In this document: in pieces, positions 44,434 through 53,419 of the stretch
Layout: every line of letters starts with the position of its first letter
Numbering within the stretch: the first letter of the stretch is position 1
DNA from: Bradyrhizobium genosp. L
Lineage (GTDB): Bacteria; Pseudomonadota; Alphaproteobacteria; Rhizobiales; Xanthobacteraceae
Direction of reading: 5' to 3'
Assembly (NCBI RefSeq): GCF_015624485.1
Contig: NZ_CP061378.1
Span: 4,402,001 to 4,466,000 of the forward strand
Length of the DNA: 64,000 nucleotides
Notes under the pieces: generated by a model
What the model saw: the letters and a program-made list of their open reading frames with translations, nothing else
What the model was told of the DNA's origin: nothing
The model's database searches: none
Made by a program: the position numbers and the translations under genes

Positions 44434-45408
44434 TCAATCCAGCGATATGTTCAGTGTCTTGACCACGCCCGCCCATCGCGCGCGATCGGTCTCCACAAAC
44501 TTGTCGATCTCGGCCTGGCTCTTCGGGCGCAGCGGCGGGAAGCCGATCTTCACCAGCGAAGCGCGAAACGTCTCGTCATTCAAGGCCCGGTCGAGGCTCG
44601 CCTTGATCTTGCCGGCGATCTCGTCGGGCACCTTCGATGGCGCAGCGATACCATACCAGACGCTGACCGCGTAGTCGGGATAACCGCTCTCGGCGATCGT
44701 CGGCAGATCGGGCAGATCGGGGATTCGCTCCTTTGAGCTGACGCCGAGCGCGCGCAGCATGCCGGACTTGACCGGCGGCAGCGCGGTGCCGAGCGTGTCG
44801 AACATCAGCTGGATGTTGCCGGACAACAGGTCGGTCAGCGCGGGACCGGCGCCCTTGTAGGGCACATGGGTCATCTCGACGCCGGCCATCTGCTTGAACA
44901 TCTCGCCGGCGAGATGAACCGTGCCGCCGGTGCCGGCCGATCCGAAATTGAGCTTGCCGGGATTCTTCCTGGCGTAGGCGACGAACTCCGCGATCGTCTT
45001 CGCGGGCACCGACGGATTCACCTCCATGATCATCGGCGCGTCGGTGACGATCGCCAGCACGCGAAGATCGCTCGGCTGATACGGCAGCTTCTTGTAGAGC
45101 AGCGGGTTGAGCACGAAGATCGAGGCGGCCGTCACGAACAGCGTGTAGCCGTCGGGATCGGAGCGCGCCACAGCCTCGGCGCCGATCGCGCCCTGCGCGC
45201 CGGCCTTGTTCTCGACCACCACCACCTGTTTGAGATCGCGCCCGAGATATTCGCCGACGATACGGCCGAGCACATCGGTCGGTCCGCCCGCGGCATAGGG
45301 CACGACGAGCTTGATCGGACGCGTCGGATAATCGGCGCCCCGTGCGGGCAGCGCCGCAAGGATGGCGGCGAACGCGAGAATGAATGCCGATGATGCGCGC
45401 CGCCTCAT
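44434..45408 (-). CDS. Tripartite tricarboxylate transporter substrate-binding protein (Bug family)
   Basis: 324 residues with a Sec signal (SSAFILAFAAILAALPARGA). The binding fold is typical: DYPTRPIKLVVPYAAGGPTDVLGRIV, VVVENKAGAQGAIGAEAVARSDPDGYTL, KLNFGSAGTGGTVHLAGEMFKQMAGV and PYKGAGPALTDLLSGNIQLMFD. These periplasmic proteins bind carboxylates or aromatics. No TctA/TctB membrane genes are adjacent, so this is one of the many orphan Bug proteins. GGGAGAA precedes the ATG. Confidence 0.92.
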   Translation of the reverse strand: MRRRASSAFILAFAAILAALPARGADYPTRPIKLVVPYAAGGPTDVLGRIVGEYLGRDLKQVVVVENKAGAQGAIGAEAVARSDPDGYTLFVTAASIFVLNPLLYKKLPYQPSDLRVLAIVTDAPMIMEVNPSVPAKTIAEFVAYARKNPGKLNFGSAGTGGTVHLAGEMFKQMAGVEMTHVPYKGAGPALTDLLSGNIQLMFDTLGTALPPVKSGMLRALGVSSKERIPDLPDLPTIAESGYPDYAVSVWYGIAAPSKVPDEIAGKIKASLDRALNDETFRASLVKIGFPPLRPKSQAEIDKFVETDRARWAGVVKTLNISLD

Positions 45409-45468
45409 GCCGTTTCTCCCATTGTTGTTCTTGGGCAGCGAGAGTAGCGGAATACGCGCGAGCCGCAA

Positions 45469-45813
45469 TCAGCCGAGCCAATATTTGCCGGTGAGCATGA
45501 CGATTTCGCCTGCGATCACGCCGGCGAAGATCGATCGTTGGGTCAGCATGAAGACCACAAAGCCCGCGGCGACGGCGCCGTAGCGCAGAAAGTCCGGGAT
45601 GCTCGCCAGCGCGCCCGGCGGCTGCACCACGATCTGGGCGATGATGCCGGCGAGGATCGCGGTCGCGACCGCCCTCACCCACACCAACAACTCCGAGCTC
45701 TCGTCGATGCCGCCGCCGAACCAGAGGCCGAGCATGCGCCAGACCTGGTTGGGCAGAACGCCTGCGATGAACAGCGTGACGAGCGCATGCCAATCGCCGA
45801 TGAAGCCATTCAT
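45469..45813 (-). CDS. azlD: AzlD-family branched-chain amino acid export subunit
   Basis: 114 residues with four hydrophobic helices: LVTLFIAGVLPNQVWRMLGLWFGG, VRAVATAILAGIIAQIVV, LRYGAVAAGFVVFML and FAGVIAGEIVMLTG. The small partner of AzlC; its ATG overlaps the AzlC stop (ATGA). The pair exports branched-chain amino acids or azaleucine in Bacillus and relatives. Confidence 0.85.
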   Translation of the reverse strand: MNGFIGDWHALVTLFIAGVLPNQVWRMLGLWFGGGIDESSELLVWVRAVATAILAGIIAQIVVQPPGALASIPDFLRYGAVAAGFVVFMLTQRSIFAGVIAGEIVMLTGKYWLG

Positions 45814-46562
45814 GCGCGTGCCCTCACCGTGCCGGCTCTCACGCGGTGGACACCATAAGCGATGGTTCCGGCGGCGACGCCGCTGACCAGGATATCGACG
45901 CCGCTGTTGAGCATTGCCGCCAGCGGGAACAGCAAGAGCCCGAGCACCAGCGCCACGACGTCGGCGAGCTCGCGACAATTGCGCGCGGTGGAGAACAGGA
46001 AGGCGAGCGGCGTCAGCATCAGCATGCCGGCGGCCAACAGCGGCGAGAGATTGGCGGCGAGCGTATAGCCGATCGTGTTGGCGATCAGACAGACCGTGAC
46101 CAGCCCGCAGCCAAGCCCGTGCACGAAAGCGATCCGCCTGTTGCGCGGCACCTGCGGCAGGAAGCGGAAGCATTCGACCCATAGCGTGACCGCGGTGAGA
46201 TGCGCGACCAAAATGAGCTGCCGCCGTTTGGTCTGCTCGGTGCGCATCATCGGCAGCACCGACACCACCATCGGAAACAGCCGGATGGCGCTCACGGTCA
46301 CCGCGATTGCCGATTGCAGCACCGTGGCGCCGGAGCCAAGCGTCGTGATCACGATGATCTGTGCCGGCCCCGCCCAGACGAACGCCGTGCTCGCCAGGGT
46401 CCAGAGCAGCGAGAAGCCGGAATCATGCGCGAGCGCGCCGATGCCGAGATAGGTCGCAAACAGCACCAGCGTCAGCACGGTCGCCCCGATCGACCGCGCG
46501 CCCCACAGGAAGGCGCGGAACGAAGTCTGCCATTGCGGAGAATCGAGCGGAGGAAGTGCCAC
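45810..46562 (-). CDS. azlC: AzlC-family branched-chain amino acid permease, large subunit
   Basis: 250 residues, from a GTG without a strong ribosome site, so the start may be off. Seven or eight membrane helices; SLLWTLASTAFVWAGPAQIIVITTLGSGA and AIRLFPMVVSVLPMMR are family marks. It pairs with the overlapping AzlD gene. The upstream side is an intergenic repeat rather than a regulator gene. Confidence 0.87.
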   Translation of the reverse strand: MALPPLDSPQWQTSFRAFLWGARSIGATVLTLVLFATYLGIGALAHDSGFSLLWTLASTAFVWAGPAQIIVITTLGSGATVLQSAIAVTVSAIRLFPMVVSVLPMMRTEQTKRRQLILVAHLTAVTLWVECFRFLPQVPRNRRIAFVHGLGCGLVTVCLIANTIGYTLAANLSPLLAAGMLMLTPLAFLFSTARNCRELADVVALVLGLLLFPLAAMLNSGVDILVSGVAAGTIAYGVHRVRAGTVRARA

Positions 46563-46664
46563 GGGGAACCGAATGGTTTCGCAATGATGGCGGCTTAGAG
46601 GGCGCGGAACGCGTGGTCAAGCAAGCGCAGGGACAAGGCCGGTATGCGACGGTCTCACTCCAAC

Positions 46665-46750
46665 CGTCATTGCGAGCGAAGCGAAGCAATCCACGCCTCC
46701 ACGTATGCGGATCGATAGATTGCTTCGTCGCTTCGCTCCTCGCAATGACG
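46665..46750. repeat. Intergenic palindromic repeat, CGTCATTGCGAG family
   Basis: CGTCATTGCGAGCGAAGCGAAGC faces GCTTCGCTCCTCGCAATGACG, with GCAATCCA/AGATTGCTTCG inner arms. Very close to the copy at 8802. Located between azlC and the transglycosylase gene. Confidence 0.82.
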
Positions 46751-46758
46751 TGGAGACG

Positions 46759-47817
46759 TCACGCCCGGTTCTTCAGCACGAAGCAGGCGCCGCCGGCCTT
46801 GCGGATGCGGCCGCAGAGCGCGTCGGCTTCGGGGCGCGTGTCGGCGCCGATGCGCACCTGGTAGAAGGTGGCCGCACCGCGGCTGCGCAGGCGCGAGCCG
46901 AGCAGGCTCGGGTCCTGGTCGCCGATCACGGCGGAGAGCCGCTTCATCGCGCGGGCATACATCGCGAGCGCCTTGTCGCGCGAGAAGCCGGCGGCGAGCT
47001 GCACGCCCCAGACCTTGGCGGCGGACAATGTGATGTGCTGTTCGAGCCCGGCGACGAACGGATTCGGCGCACGCCGCAACAGCGCCATCAGCTCGCGGCA
47101 GCTCCTGGTCGATCCGCGCTCCGGCATCTTGCCATTGCGGCCAGCAGCGGCCCAGTCGTCGACGCTGGAGCCGGTGATGGCCGAAACGTAGTTGCGCGTC
47201 TCGATCGGCATGTAGCCGGCGCCGCCGAGCCAGTCCTGGATCCGGCGCGGGCCGGCATTATAGGCTGCTGCCGCAAGGCCGAGATTGCCGAATTGATTGC
47301 GCAGCTCGCTGAGATATTCGGCGGATTTCGGCAGCGCCTGCACCGGATTGAAGGGATCGAGCAGCCCGCGCTCGTTGGCCGTGCCCGGCATGAACTGCGC
47401 GATGCCCTGCGCGCGCTGGCCGTTGCGGGTGACGGGGCCGACCGCATCGGGCTGGAAACGGCTCTCCTGCCAGATCACGCGGGCGAAGAATTCGAGCGGC
47501 AGGTCGTTGGCCCGCGCCGCGGATTCGATCATCAGGCACATCGCCTCGCGGGCGTCGGTCTCGCGCGCGTCGTCCGCAGGCTTGTCGGGGGTCGCGGCCT
47601 TCTCCGCCGCTTGTGGCGGCGTCTGCTCGGCAGGCGCTGCGGGCTTATCCGCTTGCGGCGCCACGGGTGTCTCGGCAGGCTTTTCCGCGGGAGGCGTCGC
47701 GGGCTGCTCTGCGGCCGGCGGCGCTGATGCGGCCGGCGCCGTGTCGTCCGCGCGCGCCCCCCATGGCGACGACAGGATCGCAAGCATGCTCAGTCCGGCA
47801 ACCAGGGCTGTTCGCAT
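46759..47817 (-). CDS. Lytic murein transglycosylase with C-terminal SPOR domain
   Basis: 352 residues. Signal peptide (RTALVAGLSMLAILSSPWGARA), then a ~60-residue Pro/Ala/Glu linker of repeated PAEKPAETP-type units, then the SLT domain: VIWQESRFQPDAVGP (catalytic Glu), QGIAQFMPGTANERG and AAAAYNAGPRRIQDWL. The C-terminal ~55 residues (TFYQVRIGADTRPEADALCGRI, GGACFVL) look like a SPOR-like peptidoglycan-binding module. It cleaves murein to anhydro-muropeptides in the periplasm, probably near division sites. An in-frame ATG 39 bases upstream is possible. Confidence 0.9.
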   Translation of the reverse strand: MRTALVAGLSMLAILSSPWGARADDTAPAASAPPAAEQPATPPAEKPAETPVAPQADKPAAPAEQTPPQAAEKAATPDKPADDARETDAREAMCLMIESAARANDLPLEFFARVIWQESRFQPDAVGPVTRNGQRAQGIAQFMPGTANERGLLDPFNPVQALPKSAEYLSELRNQFGNLGLAAAAYNAGPRRIQDWLGGAGYMPIETRNYVSAITGSSVDDWAAAGRNGKMPERGSTRSCRELMALLRRAPNPFVAGLEQHITLSAAKVWGVQLAAGFSRDKALAMYARAMKRLSAVIGDQDPSLLGSRLRSRGAATFYQVRIGADTRPEADALCGRIRKAGGACFVLKNRA

Positions 47818-47908
47818 CGCAAGTCTGTTCCCGCGCGGCGCGGCTTGACACCGCAAATCTCTCGTCTAGCTATGACGGACAATGATGAAGCGCAAAAGGG
47901 AGCGCAAC

Positions 47909-48838
47909 ATGGCCGCACCATCGGACGATCAGCTCGGTTTCGCCCCCGACGACGACGTCGCAATCGGCTACATGAAGCGGACCCGCGATTACTACGCGGC
48001 GATCGGCTACACCACCCCTTACCGCTGGGCGCATTACACCACGGCCCCGTTCCAGCCGCTGACCAAGCCGCTCAACCAGTCGCGCGTGACCATCATCACG
48101 ACCGCGGCGCCGTTCGATCCCGCCAAGGGCGACCAGGACCCTGGGGCGAAATACAATGGCGGCGCCAAGTTCTACGCGGTCTATGACGGCGATACGTCGG
48201 CGCCGCATGATTTGCGGATTTCCCATATCGCCTACGACCGCACCCACACCTCGGCCACCGACAGCAACACCTGGTTCCCACTGGCGCAGTTCAAGCGCCT
48301 CGCCACTGAGGGCCGCATCGGCGAGGTCGCCCCGCGCTTCTTCGGCGCCCCGACCAACCGCAGCCACCGCGCCACCATCGAGACCGATGCGCCGGAGATC
48401 CTCAGGCGTTGCCGCGCCGACGGCGTCGATGCCGCGGTGCTGGTGCCGAACTGCCCGGTGTGCCACCAGACCGTCAGCCTGGTGGCGCGGCATCTCGAAG
48501 AAAACGGCATCCCGACCCTGGTGATGGGCTGCGCCAAGGACATCGTCGAGCACGCCGCGGTGCCGCGCTTTTTGTTCTCGGATTTCCCGCTCGGCAATTC
48601 CGCCGGCAAGCCGCATGATGTCGCCTCGCAGGCGTTCACGCTGGAACTTGCATTGCGCGTGCTGGAGACCGCGCCTGGTCCGCAGACCACCGTGCAGTCA
48701 CCGCTGCGCTGGAGCGAGGATTCCTCCTGGAAGCGCGACTACAGCAATGCCGACGCTCTGAGCGCGGACGAACTGGCGCGCCTGCGCCGCGAGTTCGACG
48801 CGCAGAAGGAGATCGCGAAGGGCCTTCGCGTCGCGTAG
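47909..48838 (+). CDS. GrdB-like (glycine/sarcosine/betaine reductase component B) protein without selenocysteine
   Basis: 309 residues; the ATG follows GGGAG at seven bases. The second half matches the selenoprotein B fold: DGVDAAVLVPNCPVCHQTVSLVARHLEENGIPT (in parts), MGCAKDIVEH, FLFSDFPLGNSAGKPHD. In clostridial GrdB the catalytic residue is Sec in a UxxC/CxxU pair; here the corresponding motif is NCPVCHQT, with both positions encoded as ordinary Cys and no in-frame TGA. Clostridial glycine reductase is anaerobic; what this relative does in an aerobe is unknown. No GrdA, GrdC or GrdD genes are adjacent. Confidence 0.78.
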   Translation: MAAPSDDQLGFAPDDDVAIGYMKRTRDYYAAIGYTTPYRWAHYTTAPFQPLTKPLNQSRVTIITTAAPFDPAKGDQDPGAKYNGGAKFYAVYDGDTSAPHDLRISHIAYDRTHTSATDSNTWFPLAQFKRLATEGRIGEVAPRFFGAPTNRSHRATIETDAPEILRRCRADGVDAAVLVPNCPVCHQTVSLVARHLEENGIPTLVMGCAKDIVEHAAVPRFLFSDFPLGNSAGKPHDVASQAFTLELALRVLETAPGPQTTVQSPLRWSEDSSWKRDYSNADALSADELARLRREFDAQKEIAKGLRVA

Positions 48839-48864
48839 TGGACCATCGCTTACCAGGCTAACGG

Positions 48865-48988
48865 TGTCGTCCCCCGGCCTGTGCGCAATTGCGCACATGG
48901 ACCGGGGGACCCAGTATTCCAGAGACGGTTGTAAGCTACGGAGAAGCCGCGGCGTACTGGGTCCCCCGGTCGAGCCGGGGGACGACAG
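48865..48988. repeat. Intergenic palindromic repeat, TGTCGTCCCCCGG family
   Basis: TGTCGTCCCCCGGCCTG faces CGAGCCGGGGGACGACA, with GGGACCCAGTATTCC/TACTGGGTCCCCC inner arms. The left arm carries an inserted GTGCGCAATTGCGCAC palindrome. It lies between convergent genes. Confidence 0.8.
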
Positions 48989-49002
48989 TGGAGAGGCTTC
49001 TC

Positions 49003-50016
49003 TCAACGGGCCTTCACTAATACCGGAACTGCGCTCTGTGAGTATTCTTCCGTTGCCTCCGCATAGTGGCGCGCCAGCGCCGCGCAGGTCATCAGCTGTA
49101 TCTGGTGGAACAGCATCAGCGGCAGCACGATCAGCCCGACCGATTGACCGGCGAGCAGCACGCTCGCCATCGGCAACCCGCTCGCGAGGCTTTTCTTCGA
49201 GCCGCAGAACATGATGGCGATGCGGTCGGCGCGGGAGAAGCCGAGCAGCTGACTGCCGAAATTGGTGATCAGCAGCACGATCACCAGCAGCAACGCGTCG
49301 ATGCCGAGCACGATCGCGAGTTGCGTGGCATTCACCTGATGCCAGATGCCGTGGCTGACGCCGTCGCTGAAGGCGGTGTAGACGATCAGCAGGATCGAGC
49401 CGCGGTCGACCAGGCCGAGCAGCCCGTTGTGCCGGGCGACCCAGCGGCCGATCAACGGCCGCGACAATTGTCCCGCCACGAACGGCAGCAACAGCTGCAC
49501 CACGATGTCGAGCGCAGCGTGGCCTGAGACGGTGCCATGGCGCGACAGCAATAGGCCGGCCAGCAGCGGCGTCATGACGATGCCGAGCAGATTGGAAGCC
49601 GTCGCCGAGCACAGCGCCGCCGAGACGTTGCCGCGCGCGATCGAGGTGAAGGCGATCGAGGACTGCACGGTCGACGGCGAGATGCAGATCAGGATCACGC
49701 CCGCCCACAATGCCGGCGTCAGCAGATGCGGCGCCAGTGTGTGCGCGGCAACGCCGAGCAGCGGGAACAGGACGAAGGTTGCGAGGAAAATGACGAGATG
49801 CAGGCGCCAGTGCCGGGCGCCGACCAGCGCCTCCGAGGTCGACAGCCTGGCACCATGGAGAAAGAACAGCAGCGCGATCGCCGCATCGGTGGCGTAGCTG
49901 CCGATCACGGTGCCCTGCCCGTGCAGCGGCAGCAGAGTGGCAAGCCCGACCATGCCGACAATGGCGAGGATGTAGGGATCGACGGGGACAAATGATCGCA
50001 GGCGGTTCAGGGTCAT
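49003..50016 (-). CDS. Bile acid:sodium symporter (BASS) family protein, YfeH-like
   Basis: 337 residues, about ten helices: YATDAAIALLFFLHGARLS, WAGVILICISPSTVQSSIAFTSIARGNVSAALCSATASNLLG (with paired substrate and sodium-site segments) and SKKSLASGLPMASVLL. The group belongs to the prokaryotic YfeH/Sbf-like branch and transports organic anions. Divergent from a LysR gene ~100 bases away, which probably controls it. Confidence 0.9.
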   Translation of the reverse strand: MTLNRLRSFVPVDPYILAIVGMVGLATLLPLHGQGTVIGSYATDAAIALLFFLHGARLSTSEALVGARHWRLHLVIFLATFVLFPLLGVAAHTLAPHLLTPALWAGVILICISPSTVQSSIAFTSIARGNVSAALCSATASNLLGIVMTPLLAGLLLSRHGTVSGHAALDIVVQLLLPFVAGQLSRPLIGRWVARHNGLLGLVDRGSILLIVYTAFSDGVSHGIWHQVNATQLAIVLGIDALLLVIVLLITNFGSQLLGFSRADRIAIMFCGSKKSLASGLPMASVLLAGQSVGLIVLPLMLFHQIQLMTCAALARHYAEATEEYSQSAVPVLVKAR

Positions 50017-50081
50017 GACGGCTTCCTTTCCTCCCGAAAAGGTGCGCCCGGCCGCGCCAATTGTGAACCGCGCTTACTGAT

Positions 50082-50108
50082 GTTACTGTGATTGCGTTAT
50101 GTAATAAC
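50082..50108. promoter_or_regulatory. Candidate LysR operator between BASS and lysR genes
   Basis: GTTAC at 50082 mirrors GTAATAAC at 50101-50108, with TTGCGTTATGTAA (T-N11-A type) inside. Direct TTACTG repeats at 50074 and 50083 accompany it. Position fits; binding is inferred. Confidence 0.4.
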
Positions 50109-50119
50109 AGGCGGCTTCC

Positions 50120-50971
50120 ATGCTCGACCCGACCCAGCTCGAAACCTTCCTGACGGTGGCCCAGACGGAGAACTTCACCGAGGCCGGCCGCCGCCTCGGG
50201 CTGAAGCAATCGACGGTGAGCCAGCACATCCGCAAGCTCGAAGCGGCCGCCGGCCGGCGCCTGTTCGTGCGCGACACCCATTCGGTCACGCTGACCGCCG
50301 ATGGTGACGCGATGACCGGCTTCGCGCGCGCCGTGCTCGACGCCAATGCGCGCGCCCGCGACTACTTTGCGGGATCGCAGGTGCGCGGAAAAATCCGCTT
50401 CGGCGCCGCCGAGGACTTTGCCAATTCGCGGCTGCCGGATCTGCTGCGCGATTTCGTCCGCCGCCACCCGCAGGTCGACCTCGAGCTGACGATCGGCCTG
50501 AGCGCCGGCCTCTATCAGCAGCTCGACGCCGGCGAGCTCGACCTCGTGCTGGGCAAGCGCCGCACTGGCGACACGCTGGGCCAACTGGTCTGGCAGGACC
50601 GCCTGGTGTGGACCGGCGCGCCAGGCATGCGGCTCGATCCGGATCAACCGCTGCCGCTGATCCTCTATTCGGCCCCGAGCGTCAGCCGCAGCGTGGTGCT
50701 GGAGGAGATGGAGCGGTTCGGACGGCCCTTTCGCATCGTCTGCTCCAGCGGCAGCCTTTACGGGCTGCGTGCCGCAGCACTGGCCGGCCTCGGCATCACC
50801 CCACAGGCGCAGGGCCTGATCCCCGATGGCCTCGCGGAGATGCCGCCCTCAGGCCTGCCGCCGCTCGGCAATGTCGAGTTCGTGGTCCGCACCGCGCGCC
50901 GGACGAGACGCGGCCCGGCCGCCGAATTGGCGCAAGCGATCACGGCGCATGGGGGCAGGTTGCGGCCGTAA
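50120..50971 (+). CDS. LysR-family transcriptional regulator
   Basis: 283 residues. N-terminal domain: LDPTQLETFLTVAQTENFTEAGRRLGLKQSTVSQHIRKLE (in parts) and RRLFVRDTHSVTLT. The effector domain begins near residue 90 (GKIRFGAAEDFANSRLPDLLRDF). Divergently placed from the BASS transporter, the presumed target. Confidence 0.9.
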   Translation: MLDPTQLETFLTVAQTENFTEAGRRLGLKQSTVSQHIRKLEAAAGRRLFVRDTHSVTLTADGDAMTGFARAVLDANARARDYFAGSQVRGKIRFGAAEDFANSRLPDLLRDFVRRHPQVDLELTIGLSAGLYQQLDAGELDLVLGKRRTGDTLGQLVWQDRLVWTGAPGMRLDPDQPLPLILYSAPSVSRSVVLEEMERFGRPFRIVCSSGSLYGLRAAALAGLGITPQAQGLIPDGLAEMPPSGLPPLGNVEFVVRTARRTRRGPAAELAQAITAHGGRLRP

Positions 50972-51126
50972 GAAACGATAGCCCCTGGGCGAACAGAGAT
51001 TTCGGATTATTGGAATAATCCCACTGAGTTGCCCGACGTGTCAAGTGCCGTATCGAAAGCCGTATCGAAAGCCGGCAGCCGGCGGCCCCTTTGCATGGGG
51101 TTGTTTTTCGATATTTTGGCAGCCCG

Positions 51127-52179
51127 TCAGGTCGACTGCCCCGCCGCGACCTTGACCGCATTCAACATCCCCGTCTGCTCGTGACAGCCGAGATACTCGA
51201 AGAACTGCTCGTCCGCCGCGGCAACCGTGACCTCGTGATACAGCCGAAGCTTGGCATTGGGGCCGAGCGTGGAGAGATACTTCATCGCCGCGCCAAAGAT
51301 CCGGACGTGGGTCGGGTGAGACTCCGACCAGCGCTCCAGGGCGGCGAGGCTCTTCCACCAGCTCTGGCCGTAAGACTTTTCGGTGGGCCTGCCCTCGGCA
51401 TCGAGCATGCGCATGTAGCGGTTGGCATAGCAGCCGATCGGCATGCCGTCGTCGCGCAGGAAATCCATGCCCTCGCGCAGCACCGGCTCGACGTCGTCGA
51501 GATACATCCTGCGCTCGGACGCCTCGGTGTCGCTCCAGTCCTGGCCGGAGCGGATCAGGCAGAGATTGTCGTACGCGACGACGCGGATGCGATCGCCGTC
51601 CCTGACGACGCGCGGCTCGCCGCCCGGCGCCATCGCATCGGTCTGCGACAGCGGAATCCGGTCGCGCATGCCGCCCCAGTAGGCGTGTTCCTGCACCTCG
51701 GCGCTCATGCCGTCGGCGAGCACCGCAACGCCCTCGGGGCGGTCGAGCGAGGAGAACAGCGTCTCGTAGCGTTCGACGTGCGGCCGCAGCACCTCGATGA
51801 AGCGGCCGATGCCGTCCGCAGCAACGCCACCGGTCCAGGCCTCGCGCGCCGCGTCGAACCAGGCGTCGAAACGCGCGGCATCGTCCCAATAAGCGACCGA
51901 GACCACATTGCTGAAACCGGCCTGATCGACATAGTGCGCGCGGTCCCAATGGCTCGGACCGCTCTCCGCGGCAAAGCGCGTCGCGATCTGGGCCAGCGCG
52001 TCCGCCACTGCGGCCGTCGGCTCGCCGCGATATTGCACGCCGAAATAGGCCATGATCACGCGTGCGACCGCAGGCTTGTGGCGCGCGACAAAGGACGGAT
52101 ACGGCGGCGTGTAATCGTCCGGCACCCGCTTATGGCGGGAGCGTGCCGTCTGCAGATGTGATGGGATCGCTGACTCCAT
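51127..52179 (-). CDS. oxd: Aldoxime dehydratase (haem enzyme)
   Basis: 350 residues. The whole pattern is that of OxdA/OxdB-type aldoxime dehydratases: YFGVQYRG, HWDRAHYVDQAGFSNVVSVAYWDD, FIEVLRPHVERYETLFSS, YWGGMRDRIPLSQTD (substrate-site Arg), NLCLIRSGQDWSD, ESHPTHVRIF (haem-ligand region, His288/291) and LRLYHEVTV (His315, probable acid-base). It dehydrates aldoximes to nitriles with ferrous haem. The gene follows the nitrilase gene by 24 bases on the same strand. Confidence 0.93.
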   Translation of the reverse strand: MESAIPSHLQTARSRHKRVPDDYTPPYPSFVARHKPAVARVIMAYFGVQYRGEPTAAVADALAQIATRFAAESGPSHWDRAHYVDQAGFSNVVSVAYWDDAARFDAWFDAAREAWTGGVAADGIGRFIEVLRPHVERYETLFSSLDRPEGVAVLADGMSAEVQEHAYWGGMRDRIPLSQTDAMAPGGEPRVVRDGDRIRVVAYDNLCLIRSGQDWSDTEASERRMYLDDVEPVLREGMDFLRDDGMPIGCYANRYMRMLDAEGRPTEKSYGQSWWKSLAALERWSESHPTHVRIFGAAMKYLSTLGPNAKLRLYHEVTVAAADEQFFEYLGCHEQTGMLNAVKVAAGQST

Positions 52180-52203
52180 GGCCCTTGCCTCCGTCTGGTT
52201 TCG

Positions 52204-53214
52204 TCAGCTCGCCGCCGCGTCGACGTCCTCGAAATTGTCGAGCGGCAACGCAAAATGCTCGACGCGCTTCGACGGCTTCTTGTTCAGTAGCAGCCGCGTC
52301 ACGTCGGGCCGCGAATAATGCCCGGCCGGATCGGCGGCGTTCTTGGCAACCCCGATCGCGCCGAGATCGATATCGGCGATCAGCAGGCCTTCCTGATCGG
52401 GCGGCAGCTTCTCGGCGATCGAACTGCCGTCGGGTCCATAAATCGCGGCGTGCCCGCCGCCGACATGCAGCAGCGCGTGCTTGTCGTCGCGGTCGCAGAG
52501 CTCGTCCACCATCGCCTGCGAGACGGTGGCGCACGGCGCCAGCACGAAACAGGAGCCTTCCACTGCGTAGACGCGCGAGGCCGCGTTGTTGACCTCCCAG
52601 CCCAGCGCCGGCGCGAACGGATCGTACAGCGAGAAGCTCGGCCAGGCCGCGACATGGACCTGCTCGTTCTGGGCGTACATCGCGTATTTCGACAGCGGCT
52701 GCAGGTGCTCCCAGCAGCACAGCGCACCGAGCCGGCCGATGCCCTTGAGGTCATGCACCGCAAGGTCGCTGCCGTCGCCCTCGCCATAGACGGTACGCTC
52801 GGCATGGGTCGGCCGCAGCTTGCGCCGTTTTGCGATGGTCTCGCCGTCGGGACCGACAAGCCATTGCGCGAGATAGAGGCTGCCGCCGTCACGCTCGGAC
52901 AGGCCGAATACCGCGGTCAGGCCGGCCTTCTTCACCGCCAACCTGAGACGTTCGGCTTCCGGGCTGTCGTAGCTCAGCGAATTGTCGAAATAGCGCTGCA
53001 CGAAGCCGCGGCCGATCGCCCAGGCCGGCGAGTCCAGCCAGATGTACCAGGGATAGCCGGGAATGAACGCCTCGGGGAACGCGATCAGCTTCGCCCCCTT
53101 GGTCGCCGCCTCCTCGATCAACGCGATCGACTTGTCGATGGACGCATCGAGGTCGAGGAAGGCCGGCGCCGCCTGCACCACCGCCACGCGATATTTCGGA
53201 TGCTCGATACCCAT
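52204..53214 (-). CDS. nit: Nitrilase
   Basis: 336 residues from MGIEHPKYRVAVVQAAP, with AGGAGG at six bases. The Glu-Lys-Cys triad is visible: FPEAFIPGYPW (Glu48), RRKLRPTHAER (Lys132) and GALCCWEHLQPL (Cys167). Length and CWEH place it among aliphatic/arylacetonitrilases. It hydrolyses nitrile to acid plus ammonia. Together with the adjoining aldoxime dehydratase it would take an aldoxime to a carboxylic acid; plant-derived indoleacetaldoxime to auxin is a reasonable but unproven substrate route. Confidence 0.93.
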   Translation of the reverse strand: MGIEHPKYRVAVVQAAPAFLDLDASIDKSIALIEEAATKGAKLIAFPEAFIPGYPWYIWLDSPAWAIGRGFVQRYFDNSLSYDSPEAERLRLAVKKAGLTAVFGLSERDGGSLYLAQWLVGPDGETIAKRRKLRPTHAERTVYGEGDGSDLAVHDLKGIGRLGALCCWEHLQPLSKYAMYAQNEQVHVAAWPSFSLYDPFAPALGWEVNNAASRVYAVEGSCFVLAPCATVSQAMVDELCDRDDKHALLHVGGGHAAIYGPDGSSIAEKLPPDQEGLLIADIDLGAIGVAKNAADPAGHYSRPDVTRLLLNKKPSKRVEHFALPLDNFEDVDAAAS

Positions 53215-53419
53215 GATGTTCCTCCTGGCAGCCCCATAAAGCCTGCCGGTTCGCCCTTGATCGCGGCTGCCGGCCTCTGACATCATGCTGCCCCGGAACC
53301 GGGTGCACCGTTCGACCCGGACGGAACGAAAATTCGACCGCCGGCGGACCCCGCATTCGTCCTCGGTACGGACCTTGCTTTTGAGTGGCCAGTGTTTCCA
53401 CGCGTGAAGGGAGGAAATC

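Noticed and set aside
48420..48500. Selenocysteine codon in the GrdB-like gene
   Set aside because: Both residues of the CPVC motif are encoded by ordinary Cys codons; there is no in-frame TGA.
630..48988. CRISPR array suggested by repeated palindromic units
   Set aside because: Units are single, far apart and of different families; there are no regularly spaced direct repeats or cas genes.
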